Assembly (NCBI GenBank): GCA_041920215.1
Contig: JAYRSJ010000020.1
Coordinates: 22,695-86,694 of the forward strand
Direction: 5' to 3'
DNA: 64,000 bases
DNA from: JAYRSJ01 sp041920215
GTDB lineage: Bacteria; Pseudomonadota; Gammaproteobacteria; Burkholderiales; Burkholderiaceae_C
Shown: positions 41,901 to 50,087 of the stretch, piece after piece
How positions within the stretch are numbered: position 1 is the first letter of the stretch
Layout of the letters: each line of letters opens with the position of its first letter
Notes under the pieces: model-generated
Seen by the model: only the letters and a program-made list of their open reading frames with translations
Told to the model about the DNA's origin: nothing
Databases searched by the model: none
Position numbers and translations under genes: made by a program

Positions 41901-42479
41901 ATGTGTTCTTCGATAGCCATTGCGAATGACCTGCACACGACACTGGACCGGTGCCTTGAGCAGTTCGGACTCCACCTCACCGGTGACGATGAACTGGGCT
42001 GGGGATATGCCTTCGGCCTGGTGCCTGAATCCAGAAACCTGGCGGCAGGCCTGGACAGCGATGTGGAGGCGAGGGCTGCAGCCGTGCTCGATCTGAGCGA
42101 CCGGATGGCGGATCTCGTGGCTGCGGCGCGCCTGACGGTCGATCGGTGGTCCGAGGGCGACCTGGCCGAGGCTGTGCGCGGTCTGGAGAGTGCGTGTCGG
42201 CAGCTGAATCCAGGAGCCGCCCAGTCGGTCGATGAGGCTGCCCGTCGCTATTGGCGGCAAGGCCGGCTGCGCGCGCTGGAGCTGGCTGGGTTGGACATCA
42301 GCGAGTGCATTGAGCACTTCGGGGTGCCGACTGACTCTCACCCGTTGGCGCGCCGCGCCTTCGATGTCCACCACGTTGACGGGGAGCTTGAACTGGATTC
42401 ACACACCGTCGTCAGCGAAAGCGATGATGGCGCCTATGTGCTGGCCTGGGTGTGGGTTGCCAAGCAGTCAGATGAGTGA
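41901..42479 (+). CDS. Unknown 192-residue protein
   Basis: This is an acidic, mostly helical protein without a known domain. The central part (about 55-130) looks like a helical bundle (VLDLSDRMADLVAAARLTVDR; LRALELAGLDISECIEHF). The C-terminus is beta-like and acidic. TTGCGGAGTGAATC precedes the ATG. It is the last plus-strand gene before a strong terminator. Confidence 0.55.
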   Translation: MCSSIAIANDLHTTLDRCLEQFGLHLTGDDELGWGYAFGLVPESRNLAAGLDSDVEARAAAVLDLSDRMADLVAAARLTVDRWSEGDLAEAVRGLESACRQLNPGAAQSVDEAARRYWRQGRLRALELAGLDISECIEHFGVPTDSHPLARRAFDVHHVDGELELDSHTVVSESDDGAYVLAWVWVAKQSDE

Positions 42480-42594
42480 CTTGGTGACGCATTTGCCAGG
42501 CCGGCACAACGGGTAGAGTCCGGCCGCCGCCTTGTGCGGACCTGCTCCCCCTCCCTGAGCAGGAGCCTATGGAGGACAGCTTCAAGGCTTTCAA

Positions 42595-42628
42595 CCCCGC
42601 CCAGCTCGCGCTGGCGGGGTTTTTCTTT
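42595..42628 (+). terminator. Rho-independent terminator
   Basis: A GC-rich stem (CCCCGC at 42595 onward pairing with GCGGGG ending at 42619, with an inner CCAGC/GCTGG stem and TCGC loop) is followed by TTTTTCTTT. It ends the long plus-strand gene series where it meets the minus-strand genes. Confidence 0.8.
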
Positions 42629-42669
42629 GGCGGCTGTGGGACGAGGCAGCTAGGTGCCGCCGCCAGTGA

Positions 42670-42951
42670 TCAGTGGACTGTGGCGTCGGCCAGGCGCACG
42701 GTCACGCGGTGCTCGCACAGCTGCTGGTTAGGGGCATCGCGAGCCCACAGTTCTCGCGCTGCCGCTTCCGCCAGCAATTCATGCTCGGCGACTACTTCGT
42801 AGCGCACGTCGAACCAGCCGGGCCGTCCTTGAGGGATGCGCCGGGCGCGGAACTGGACCAGGAAAACCGGCATGTGCTGAAGCGGCTCGCGATCTAAGAG
42901 CAGCGCCGATCCTAGGCTTTGGACCCGCGACTGGACCTTGATGTAGGCCAA
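42670..42951 (-). CDS. Small unknown protein, start uncertain
   Basis: This is the C-terminal 93 codons of an open frame that continues upstream out of step with the preceding gene. TTG at 42951 is the first plausible start after the preceding stop at 42980, but it has no ribosome-binding site. The product reads as a normal protein (MPVFLVQFRARRIPQGRPGW, ending VTVRLADATVH). The pair may be overlapping genes, or one gene split by a single-base frameshift. Confidence 0.4.
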   Translation of the reverse strand: MAYIKVQSRVQSLGSALLLDREPLQHMPVFLVQFRARRIPQGRPGWFDVRYEVVAEHELLAEAAARELWARDAPNQQLCEHRVTVRLADATVH

Positions 42952-42979
42952 GGTCGCCAGGTCTGCGGCATCGTCATGC

Positions 42980-43375
42980 TCACTGGGCGCGTAGCAGCTG
43001 TCCGCCCAGCACGCGCAGTTCTTCGTGAGCCGCCAGAAGGGCGGGAGCAGGAATGGGCTGATTGGATGCGAACCGGCCGGAGCGGCCACGGGCCAACAGG
43101 GTGGCGGCGTCAGCATCGGGTGTATAGGCCACCGTGCCGTGAAACAGCACGGACTCGACCTCCATGACGAACTGCTTGCCCCAGCGCAGCTGCAGGCAGG
43201 GTGTCCAGAGTTCGATGCAGAGGCTGGCCACCTCGCGCGAAGCGAAGGAGGCGGCCTTCGGCATGCCAGCCAGCCGGCCATGCCGTGAGAGATAGGCCCC
43301 CTCCTTCTCCTGGAGGTAGTGCGCCTGGGCCTGGGGTGGCGTGTTCCACAGGCGAAGAAAGTACAACACGGTCAT
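42980..43375 (-). CDS. Unknown protein
   Basis: This 131-residue basic protein is of unknown family, without a signal peptide. It begins MTVLYFLRLWNTPPQ and contains a beta-rich middle (LRWGKQFVMEVESVLFHG). The ATG at 43375 has GGGGCAGGACG upstream. It ends where the next open frame takes over in another phase. It is the fourth of five minus-strand genes read away from 44.5 kb. Confidence 0.5.
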   Translation of the reverse strand: MTVLYFLRLWNTPPQAQAHYLQEKEGAYLSRHGRLAGMPKAASFASREVASLCIELWTPCLQLRWGKQFVMEVESVLFHGTVAYTPDADAATLLARGRSGRFASNQPIPAPALLAAHEELRVLGGQLLRAQ

Positions 43376-43402
43376 CGTCCTGCCCCCTGGTGCCTGCCGA
43401 AT

Positions 43403-43837
43403 TCAGTAGCTGTAGCTGGCGTCTGCAATGTCGCAGCCCGCTTCAGCAAGGTGGCGCTCTGTGGCAGCCTCGGTGTGATCTGGGCCACCGAAGAAGGGAC
43501 CATCAGGACTGCTGTGCAAGTAGTGCGCGCCCTGCAGCGAGCCGCAAAGCATGCAGGTGTTGGCCCAGGTGACTTCGCTCCGGGTGTTCGAGTAGGTCGG
43601 CCTGAAGTTCTCTGCGACGCCGGCAATGCACCGCGCCAGAGTGTTGGGAAGCTGGTGCTCGGCCAGGTCGTAGACGAACGCTCGGCCATCGGTGCTGGGC
43701 GCCTGGGGCACCGGGTGCGCCTCGTCAATGTCGATCACGGCAGCTGCGACGATCGCGTGAACGGCCGTGCGACCACCGCAGCGCCAGCATCTGGCCGATG
43801 CGGTCTGCAATGTCAGTGGACCCACGAGACGCAACAT
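43403..43837 (-). CDS. Unknown zinc-ribbon-like protein
   Basis: This 144-residue protein has two CxxC pairs, CWRC near residue 17 and CMLC near 95, which could form a split zinc-binding site. Between them is a segment with FVYDLAEHQLPNTLARCI. It looks like a small cytoplasmic zinc protein of unknown function. It lies 9 bases after the preceding gene's stop, so it is probably in an operon. Confidence 0.5.
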   Translation of the reverse strand: MLRLVGPLTLQTASARCWRCGGRTAVHAIVAAAVIDIDEAHPVPQAPSTDGRAFVYDLAEHQLPNTLARCIAGVAENFRPTYSNTRSEVTWANTCMLCGSLQGAHYLHSSPDGPFFGGPDHTEAATERHLAEAGCDIADASYSY

Positions 43838-43846
43838 GGCTATCGC

Positions 43847-44239
43847 TCAGGAAGCCGCATCGACCGCAAGGTTGGCCTTGGACTCCGTCTGCATCGCCCG
43901 ACTGAGGGCATTCCCAATTTGCCCCACTGCTTGGGCGCCTGTGCGCGCGAGGGAATCAGCGCGGCTTCCTTGGATGGCCAGGCTGATGCGGCGGCAAGTC
44001 GAAGCCAGTTGAATCGTGGCTTCCACGATCTCCACGTCGGGCTTCTCCATCACCTCGGTCATCCGCAGCACTTGCATCTGCTGGTCTGCCTGGCCAAGCA
44101 GTGCATGAAGTTGCCGCTGCCAGGGCTTGGTCCGTGGGATCCCTGAGCGGAGCCCGAGGATCAGCTCATCGAGGTCCATGATGAGCTTGACGATCAGGAT
44201 GGCCGCCGTGTCGGCTGTGGGATTGCTTGACGCGTCCAT
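43847..44239 (-). CDS. Unknown helical protein
   Basis: This 130-residue, mostly helical acidic protein has segments such as LIVKLIMDLDELILGLRSG and QLHALLGQADQQMQVLRM. No known motif is visible. Its close spacing to the zinc-ribbon-like gene suggests a shared transcript. Confidence 0.48.
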   Translation of the reverse strand: MDASSNPTADTAAILIVKLIMDLDELILGLRSGIPRTKPWQRQLHALLGQADQQMQVLRMTEVMEKPDVEIVEATIQLASTCRRISLAIQGSRADSLARTGAQAVGQIGNALSRAMQTESKANLAVDAAS

Positions 44240-44275
44240 TTGTGCAGTGAGTTCAAGTCGCCTGGTGCAGCGGGC

Positions 44276-44479
44276 TCAATGCTTCGGGCACATGAGGCCC
44301 TTCATGCTGGCCCAAGTCGCGGGCTGCACGCCGTGGCCACCGGCGACCAAGCCTTTGCAGCGCGCGCCTTCCAGAGTGGTCCCAGAGCACCGAACGGTGA
44401 ACTGCGACCTGTGCCATTCAAGGTAGTCGTCCACCGAAACGCCGTAATGGCGAGCCAAATAGGCGACAGGATCGAGCAC
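44276..44479 (-). CDS. Small Cys-containing protein
   Basis: This 67-residue product starts from GTG 44479 and begins MLDPVAYLARHYGVSVDDYLEWHR. Cysteines at VRCSG, ARCKG and the C-terminal CPKH could bind a metal. An ATG two bases upstream is in another frame. The modest start signal keeps confidence moderate. Confidence 0.42.
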   Translation of the reverse strand: MLDPVAYLARHYGVSVDDYLEWHRSQFTVRCSGTTLEGARCKGLVAGGHGVQPATWASMKGLMCPKH

Positions 44480-44481
44480 AT

Positions 44482-44861
44482 AGCTGCGCAGCTCACGAGC
44501 TGATGCGTATTCCGTTGCTTGTGAACGGCCTGTCCAGCAACGTGAACACCCAGTCCGCCGCTCATGAGCACTGACCTGATGGGGGTTACTTCATAGCGCG
44601 AGCGGCTGCACAACGGGTTCGCTCTGACCGGCAGGTTTAAGGCGAGCAACTTGGGGAGCTATCGGGCCGCGTCCGGCCAGGAGCAGTCACACGTGGAGGA
44701 CCGCAGTGGGCGGCGAACGCTTCATCTTGCCCCCCCGGTGCCACCTGACTGCGCTTGACGTCTTTTGATCCGGAACTGCTGGAGCAAAATATTCTTTGAA
44801 ACTTATCGCGAAATCTGCGCCCTATTGGTACTAAGGCGGTACAGCGTGCCGTGTTAATTTG
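44482..44861. other. Intergenic region upstream of acyltransferase
   Basis: About 380 bases with no supported gene. Composition shifts from GC-rich to AT-rich near 44,760, marking the probable left edge of the acquired acyltransferase segment. No insertion-sequence end was recognised at that edge. Confidence 0.4.
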
Positions 44862-45917
44862 ATGACCATTCAAGAACCGTCCATTAAAAGAATTCAGAGC
44901 ATTGACGCCTTGCGTGCGATAGCTGCATTCGCAGTAATTGTGATTCACACAACTCCGTTTAGGACGCAGTTCGCGTCAAACGGATATTCCCTAGACCTCG
45001 CACTGTTTCTAAATCAACTAGCGCGCTTTGCTGTTCCCTTCTTCTTTGTGATATCTGGATATTTCTGGGCAACAAAGTTCGATAGACAGGAATTGGTGTG
45101 CTCGCCGACGGTGGAGATGCTGAAGAGGATCCTGTGGGTATTTTTCGCCTGGTCATTTATTTATTTGCTGCCCTGGAATATTTACGACGCTTTGGCGCAG
45201 GGTTGGGGCGGGCCGGCCAAGATCTTCTATAACAATCTTTCTATTGCAATCGAAAACCCGCTCACGACAGCCACGCAAGGAACTAAAGGGCACCTCTGGT
45301 TTTTGGTTGGGCTGGCTTGCAGTCTCTCAATTTCAGCCCTGCTTATTCGCTTTGGGCTCACTTGGCTGTTAGTTGCGCTTGCATTGTCACTTTATCTAAT
45401 TGGGCTCGCCGGAAAAGCTTATGCCGATAGCCCCATTGGCTTTCATGTGAAATTCAATTTTCGCGACGGTCCATTTTTCTCTCTAATATTCTTTGTGACA
45501 GGCTATCTAATTCAGCGAAGTGGGCCAAGCGGCTTTTGGTTCCCGGTTGCGGCGCTAGCCACTGTAGGCGGAATGATCTTGCATTTCATTGAGCTCTTTC
45601 TGGCACAGAGGAATTGGGGGACGATAATGGCTCAGGATTACGTGATAGGCACGTACTTCTTTGGGACTGGGGCGGCGCTGATGGCGCTATCAAATCACAG
45701 ATTCTTGGCGTCCAGTCGCGCCAAATCTGTTGGCCATCTGGCGCTTGGAATATACGCGGCACAGTTTATTTTTATAGACATGCTTGCGCCGCTTGAGCGC
45801 AAATTTTCAAACAATATCATTTGGGCTGCAGCACACCCCATTCTTGTTTTTATTCTCTCGTGCGCTGTGGCGGCGCTCTTATCAAAAAAACCATCAACGA
45901 GAAGGCTCGTTGCGTAA
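44862..45917 (+). CDS. Acyltransferase 3 family membrane protein
   Basis: This 351-residue integral-membrane acyltransferase (OafA/Acyl_transf_3 type) has about ten hydrophobic helices. The family opening is present: IQSIDALRAIAAFAVIVIH, with a catalytic-type His at its end, then FFFVISGYFW. Such enzymes O-acetylate surface polysaccharides or peptidoglycan-like glycans. The gene is clearly AT-richer than its neighbours, so it was acquired from another source, perhaps to change the cell surface. Its ribosome-binding site is weak, and a TTG lies directly before the ATG at 44862. Confidence 0.85.
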   Translation: MTIQEPSIKRIQSIDALRAIAAFAVIVIHTTPFRTQFASNGYSLDLALFLNQLARFAVPFFFVISGYFWATKFDRQELVCSPTVEMLKRILWVFFAWSFIYLLPWNIYDALAQGWGGPAKIFYNNLSIAIENPLTTATQGTKGHLWFLVGLACSLSISALLIRFGLTWLLVALALSLYLIGLAGKAYADSPIGFHVKFNFRDGPFFSLIFFVTGYLIQRSGPSGFWFPVAALATVGGMILHFIELFLAQRNWGTIMAQDYVIGTYFFGTGAALMALSNHRFLASSRAKSVGHLALGIYAAQFIFIDMLAPLERKFSNNIIWAAAHPILVFILSCAVAALLSKKPSTRRLVA

Positions 45918-46015
45918 CTGCTCAGGCGCACCGTCGTGCCTGCGGCTGTCGCTGTGGGCGCGACGGCCCTGACGGACGGCAAGTTGCCTGAGCTCAATGG
46001 CGGGCGGTCGGTTAG

Positions 46016-46023
46016 CGGCGAAC
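46016..46023. repeat. Target-site duplication of IS66, left
   Basis: CGGCGAAC immediately precedes the left inverted repeat of the IS66 element and is repeated exactly at 48461-48468. Confidence 0.85.
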
Positions 46024-46101
46024 GTAAGCGTCCGGCCAACTCACCTTGAATCAACGGCGCTCGCCGGCAAGGATCGTATCCACGTAACTTAGGTGGACAC
46101 G

Positions 46102-46464
46102 ATGGCAAGCGACAAGACGCTGACGAGGCGGCGGTACAGCCAGACGAAGAAGACGCAGGTGCTCGCCGAGTGCGCCCAGCCGGGTGCTTCTGTGGCCAAG
46201 GTGGCGCTGGCCCACGGCATCAATGCCAACGTCGTGCACCGCTGGCGCCAGCTTGCCCGAGAGGGCGCACCTGGCGCCGCGATCCAGCAGGCTGAGTTCA
46301 TCGCGGTGCCGCTTCCCGCGCTGGCAGCTCCGTGCTCGCCCACGCCGGCCCCAGCAGCCGACATCCGCATCGAGTTGCAGCGCGGCCCGCTTGCGCTGCG
46401 CATCACTTGGCCGACCAGCGCAGCAGCCGAGTTGGGCGCCTGGACCCGCGAGCTGCTGCGTTGA
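46102..46464 (+). CDS. tnpA: IS66 TnpA, HTH protein
   Basis: This is the 120-residue first protein of the IS66 element. An HTH of the transposase-8 type is visible (VAKVALAHGINANVVHRWRQLARE). It probably binds IS ends or regulates transposition. ATG 46102 follows AGGTGG; a GTG nine bases earlier is an alternative. Its stop overlaps the TTG start of tnpB. Confidence 0.85.
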   Translation: MASDKTLTRRRYSQTKKTQVLAECAQPGASVAKVALAHGINANVVHRWRQLAREGAPGAAIQQAEFIAVPLPALAAPCSPTPAPAADIRIELQRGPLALRITWPTSAAAELGAWTRELLR

Positions 46465-46793
46465 TTCGGGTCGATGCCTTCTGGCTCGCCGTCGAGCCGC
46501 TGGACATGCGCGCCGGCACCGAGACCGCGCTGGCCCGCGTCGTCAAGGTCTTCGGCCAGGCGCGGCCACACCACGCCTACCTGTTCGCAAACGCCCGCGC
46601 GAACCGCCTCAAGGTGCTGGTGCATGACGGCATCGGCATCTGGCTGGCAGCACGCCGGTTGCACCAGGGCAAGTTCGCCTGGCCTCAGCACCAAGGGGGC
46701 ACCCTGAGCCTGTCTCGCGCTCAGCTCGACGCCCTGGTGCTCGGTCTGCCCTGGCAGCGCATCGGCGAAGCCGGCGTGATCACCCTGCTGTAA
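46461..46793 (+). CDS. tnpB: IS66 TnpB accessory protein
   Basis: This 110-residue protein is of the IS66 Orf2 family. Family phrases are VEPLDMRAGTETALARVV, HHAYLFANARANRLKVLVHD and GIWLAARRLHQGKF. The start is TTG at 46461, overlapping the tnpA stop (TTGA), a coupling common in IS66. It is required for transposition in studied relatives; its biochemistry is unclear. Confidence 0.88.
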   Translation: MIRVDAFWLAVEPLDMRAGTETALARVVKVFGQARPHHAYLFANARANRLKVLVHDGIGIWLAARRLHQGKFAWPQHQGGTLSLSRAQLDALVLGLPWQRIGEAGVITLL

Positions 46794-46859
46794 CCCACCT
46801 CGTCCATCGAGGCATGCGCCAATGGCGCGAGTGGGCTGGCGCCGGCAGCATCACGCCTC

Positions 46860-48419
46860 GTGATCACCGAAGACCTCGACGCCCTCGATGAACAGCAGCT
46901 GCGCCAGGCGCTGCGCAGCGCGCAGCAGGCGCTCACCGGTGCTCAGCAGACCATCGCGTTCAAGCAGGCCGTCATCGACAAGATCACGCACGAGAACGCG
47001 ATCCTCAAGCGCTTGAAGTTCGCCGCCAAGTCCGAGGCGTTCAACGCAGAACAGAAGAGCCTGCTGGACGAGACCCTGGACACGGACCTCGCGGCCGTGG
47101 CCGCCGAGATCGAGCAGTTGCAGCCACAGCCCAAGACGGGCGGCGACAAGCAGCAACCCAAGCGCCAGGCGCTGCCGCCACACCTGCCGCGCCGCGATGT
47201 GCACCACGAGCCCGAGGCCACCGACTGCCGCTGCGGCAGCCCCATGCAGCGCATCGGCGAAGACATCAGCGAGAAGCTCGACTACCAACCCGGCGTGTTC
47301 ACCGTCGAGCGCCACATCCGCGGCAAGTGGGTGTGCCGCTGCTGCGAGACGCTGACCCAGGCCCCCGTCGAGGCGCATGTCATCGACAAGGGCCTGCCCA
47401 CCCCCGGCTTGCTTGCCCAGGTGCTGGTGGCCAAGTTCCTGGACCACCTGCCGCTGTACCGCCAGGAGGCGATCTTTGCGCGCGCCGGGCACGCCATTGC
47501 CCGCTCCACGCTGGCGCAGTGGGTTGGCGAGTGCGGTGTGCAACTGCAGCCGCTCGTCGATGCGCTGGCCAAGGAACTCTTGCGCCAACGCGTGCTGCAT
47601 GCCGATGAGACGCCGGTGGCGATGCTAAAGCCGGGCCATGGCAAGACGCACCGCGCCTACCTGTGGAGCTACTGCACCACGCAGACGAGCAGCGTGCAGG
47701 CGGTGGTGTTCGACTTCGCCGAGTCGCGCGGCGGGCAACATGTACGCGACTTCCTGCGCCTACCAGGAACCGCCGACAAACCCGGCTGGCAGGGCAGCCT
47801 GGTGACCGACGACTTCAGCGGCTACAAGGCGCTGTTCGACCTGGGTGTGACCGAGGCAGGCTGCATGGCCCATGCGCGGCGCAAGTTCCACGAGCTGTGG
47901 GCCAACCACCAAAGCGTCGTCGGCGAGCAGGCGCTGAAGTTCTTCGGTGAGCTGTACGAGGTGGAGCGCGAGATCGCAGACATCGACAGCGCGGGTCGGC
48001 TGGAGGGCCGCCGACGGCGCTCACGTCCAGTCGCCGATGCGCTGCACCAGTGGCTGCGCCAGCAGCGACAGAAGGTGCCGGATGGCTCGGCCACCGCCCG
48101 CGCCATCGACTACAGCCTCAAGCGCTGGGCGGCGCTGGTGCGCTTCATTGACGACGGTGAACTGCCGATCGACAACAACTGGGTGGAGAACCGCATCCGG
48201 CCCATTGCGCTGGGTCGGCAGAACTGGCTGTTCGCCGGGAGCTTGCGCGCGGGCAAGCGGGCCGCCGCGGTAATGAGCCTGGTGCACTCGGCCAAGCTCA
48301 ACGGGCACGAGCCGCATGCCTACTTGAAAGATGTGTTGGCCAGGCTGCCGACGCAGTCAGCGAGCCGGATCGAAGAGTTGCTGCCGCATCGCTGGCGACC
48401 ACTGGACGCCTCGACCTGA
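46860..48419 (+). CDS. tnpC: IS66 TnpC transposase
   Basis: This 519-residue DDE transposase has a coiled-coil N-terminus (about 8-95), a zinc-finger region (CRCGSPM, then CRCCETL), a conserved DDE-type core (RVLHADETPVAML, then SLVTDDFSGYKALF) and the C-terminal phrase DNNWVENRIRPIALGRQNWLF, which includes the catalytic Glu. The GTG start at 46860 is plausible for the family. The length is normal. Confidence 0.93.
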   Translation: MITEDLDALDEQQLRQALRSAQQALTGAQQTIAFKQAVIDKITHENAILKRLKFAAKSEAFNAEQKSLLDETLDTDLAAVAAEIEQLQPQPKTGGDKQQPKRQALPPHLPRRDVHHEPEATDCRCGSPMQRIGEDISEKLDYQPGVFTVERHIRGKWVCRCCETLTQAPVEAHVIDKGLPTPGLLAQVLVAKFLDHLPLYRQEAIFARAGHAIARSTLAQWVGECGVQLQPLVDALAKELLRQRVLHADETPVAMLKPGHGKTHRAYLWSYCTTQTSSVQAVVFDFAESRGGQHVRDFLRLPGTADKPGWQGSLVTDDFSGYKALFDLGVTEAGCMAHARRKFHELWANHQSVVGEQALKFFGELYEVEREIADIDSAGRLEGRRRRSRPVADALHQWLRQQRQKVPDGSATARAIDYSLKRWAALVRFIDDGELPIDNNWVENRIRPIALGRQNWLFAGSLRAGKRAAAVMSLVHSAKLNGHEPHAYLKDVLARLPTQSASRIEELLPHRWRPLDAST

Positions 48420-48460
48420 GCACAACGCCCGTCGTCAAGACGGGTTTGCCGGACGCTTAC

Positions 48461-48468
48461 CGGCGAAC
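48461..48468. repeat. Target-site duplication of IS66, right
   Basis: CGGCGAAC follows the right inverted repeat directly and matches 46016-46023. Confidence 0.85.
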
Positions 48469-48632
48469 CTCTTTGGTTCGTCACCGTCCGTTCAGGGTCG
48501 AATCCGCCCTGCCGCGACCGACTGCTTCCAGGCCAAGCGCCAATTGGCGTAGCGGCGACGCTGTACGCCGTGCTGGTCCTGATGTTCAGGCCGGATCGGT
48601 GTGGCTGTTCATCGCGGAGTGAACTCGCTGTC

Positions 48633-48764
48633 CTAATCGGGCTGAAACACGCAAGCTGACAGCGGGATGGTGACCATGCCGCTGGGGCCAGGGTGCTTGC
48701 ACGCGAACTCGACGTCGAGCTGCGCGAGCGTGTGGATGGCCGTGGCGAGTGTGTAGGTGGTCAT
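48633..48764 (-). CDS. Very small unknown protein
   Basis: This 43-residue product (begins MTTYTLATAIHTLAQLDVEF) starts from ATG 48764 and overlaps the stop of the 71-residue gene upstream (ATGA). It has two cysteines and no membrane segment. Support comes mainly from the overlap with its neighbour. Confidence 0.4.
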   Translation of the reverse strand: MTTYTLATAIHTLAQLDVEFACKHPGPSGMVTIPLSACVFQPD

Positions 48765-48976
48765 GAAGAGGAACGGGCCTTCGACGCGCCGGTCATGGCC
48801 CGGCCACAGATCAGCATGACGAGGGCAACGGCGAGCCCGCCAGCAGCGATGCTGACCGCTTCGAGCGGAGCGCGCCCGCCACCCCACCAGAGCATCAGTC
48901 CAGCGGCTGCGGCGAGTGTGGTGCGAAGGGTGACATCCAGCGCACCGACGGAGCGCGCAGCAGCAAACAGGTTCAT
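48761..48976 (-). CDS. Small two-helix membrane protein
   Basis: This 71-residue protein has two hydrophobic segments (about 17-31 and 40-59) and a charged C-terminus. It is probably an inner-membrane protein. ATG 48976 is used. It lies 28 bases beyond the stop of the 320-residue gene, in the same direction, so it may be part of the divergent operon controlled near 51 kb. Confidence 0.48.
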   Translation of the reverse strand: MNLFAAARSVGALDVTLRTTLAAAAGLMLWWGGGRAPLEAVSIAAGGLAVALVMLICGRAMTGASKARSSS

Positions 48977-49004
48977 GTCTGGCTCAAGCGAGGGTGCACT
49001 ACCG

Positions 49005-49967
49005 TTACAGGGGGGCTTCCAGGCCAGCTAGGCCTAGAAGGGCCTGCCCAAGGTCCGCAACTCCCGCATCGCGGAGTACCGCAGCCGCGCGCTGGGCCCT
49101 GGGCTGTGACTGTGGCAAGAAGACCGCCCGCGTCTCCCAGAACGGGTGGGGCATGCCGCACCACAGCCAGGTGACTTGGTCGCTGCGGAACGCATCGTGC
49201 AGATCGCTCCAGGCCTCGGCCGAGTTTTCCATGGCGAACATTGCATAGGTCTGGGTCAGCTCGCGCACGGCTCGCGGATTCAGGGTGTAGCGATGCAGCT
49301 TTCCTGCCAGCGGCACCGGTTGGCCAATCAGCTTCGCAAGCGCATGGGCGGCAGCAAAGTGATGGCTGCCACCGGAATTGACCAGGAACAGGCGCGCGTC
49401 CCACCCTCGCCGCACGAAGCTGTCTCCGCCGCCCTCCGGACGATGCAGGATGCGAATCTCGTCATGGGCCAGATTCTTGGCCAGGCCTGCGGCCGATACA
49501 TCCTCGATCAGGCTTGGGCGCGTCGCCCGCGCCATGGCCTCCAGGCTGGGGGCCTCTTCAAGCGGGAACTTGCTGGCCGCCAGGCCTTGCACGTCTGAGA
49601 TGTCGCACGACCAGTTCTGGATGACCACGTGGTCAACCAGGTCGCGAATGGCTTGGCACTGAACCGACACGCCTTGGCAGCGACCAGCTCGGCCGTGCTC
49701 CCGACCGATCAGGTACCCCTTTTCTCGTCGCGGCCCTTGTAATGGGTGAGGGGTTCCAAACTCTTCCCAGCGCACGACATCGGCCAGGGCAATGCACCTG
49801 GGTGCCGGCGTCAGGTCGAGCCTTGTGGGTGGGAATTCCTGAACCCACCGTTCCGTGGCAACGGCCTGGCCAAGCGCACTGCGCGCGAGGTCCAACACGG
49901 TTTGGACCAAGGAAGGGGTCTTGGGCTGAGGAGAGGTCGGAAGGGCTGGCGTCATGCGGAACTTCAT
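49005..49967 (-). CDS. Unknown 320-residue protein
   Basis: This cytoplasmic protein has no assigned function. It may belong to a family of uncharacterised ICE/plasmid proteins (a DUF6685-like assignment is only a guess). Distinct phrases are NSGGSHHFAAAHALAKLIG and CGMPHPFWETRAVFLP. Conserved-looking His, Cys and Glu residues could form an active site. The start is ATG 49967, without a strong ribosome-binding site. It is the largest gene in the minus-strand set facing the Aca2-like regulator. Confidence 0.6.
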   Translation of the reverse strand: MKFRMTPALPTSPQPKTPSLVQTVLDLARSALGQAVATERWVQEFPPTRLDLTPAPRCIALADVVRWEEFGTPHPLQGPRREKGYLIGREHGRAGRCQGVSVQCQAIRDLVDHVVIQNWSCDISDVQGLAASKFPLEEAPSLEAMARATRPSLIEDVSAAGLAKNLAHDEIRILHRPEGGGDSFVRRGWDARLFLVNSGGSHHFAAAHALAKLIGQPVPLAGKLHRYTLNPRAVRELTQTYAMFAMENSAEAWSDLHDAFRSDQVTWLWCGMPHPFWETRAVFLPQSQPRAQRAAAVLRDAGVADLGQALLGLAGLEAPL

Positions 49968-49974
49968 TCGATGG

Positions 49975-50046
49975 CTACGGGTTCAGCATGCCCAGGAGCT
50001 TGAGCCCTGCGGGCTTAGCGAGTTCGGCAAGTAGTTCGAAGCTCAT
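49975..50046 (-). CDS. Possible 23-residue peptide
   Basis: A short frame (MSFELLAELAKPAGLKLLGM, then three more residues) follows GGAGAGG by about ten bases. ATG 50070 would make it 31 residues. It ends seven bases before the 320-residue gene and might be a leader peptide for that gene. Confidence 0.25.
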   Translation of the reverse strand: MSFELLAELAKPAGLKLLGMLNP

Positions 50047-50087
50047 GCTCACGCCCCTCTCCTTCGCCATGGACTGTTGGCTCTTTC

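Larger units (their letters stand above)
46024..48460 (+). mobile_element. Complete IS66-family insertion sequence
   Basis: This is an intact element of 2,437 bp carrying tnpA, tnpB and tnpC. The terminal inverted repeats are GTAAGCGTCCGGCCAAC at the left (46024-46040) and its near-complement GTTTGCCGGACGCTTAC at the right (48444-48460), with one mismatch. The flanking 8-bp direct repeats CGGCGAAC show a simple transposition event. All three genes are open, so it may still be active. Confidence 0.93.

Noticed and set aside
42569..42802. A 77-codon frame with AGGAGCC before its ATG.
   Set aside because: It runs straight through a strong terminator and overlaps the minus-strand gene; the downstream part is Ser/Ala/Arg-rich without features.
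48490..48515. A tRNA T-arm-like sequence (CAGGG, TCGAATC, CCCTG) after IS66.
   Set aside because: The loop has the wrong length and no acceptor, D or anticodon arms can be found around it.
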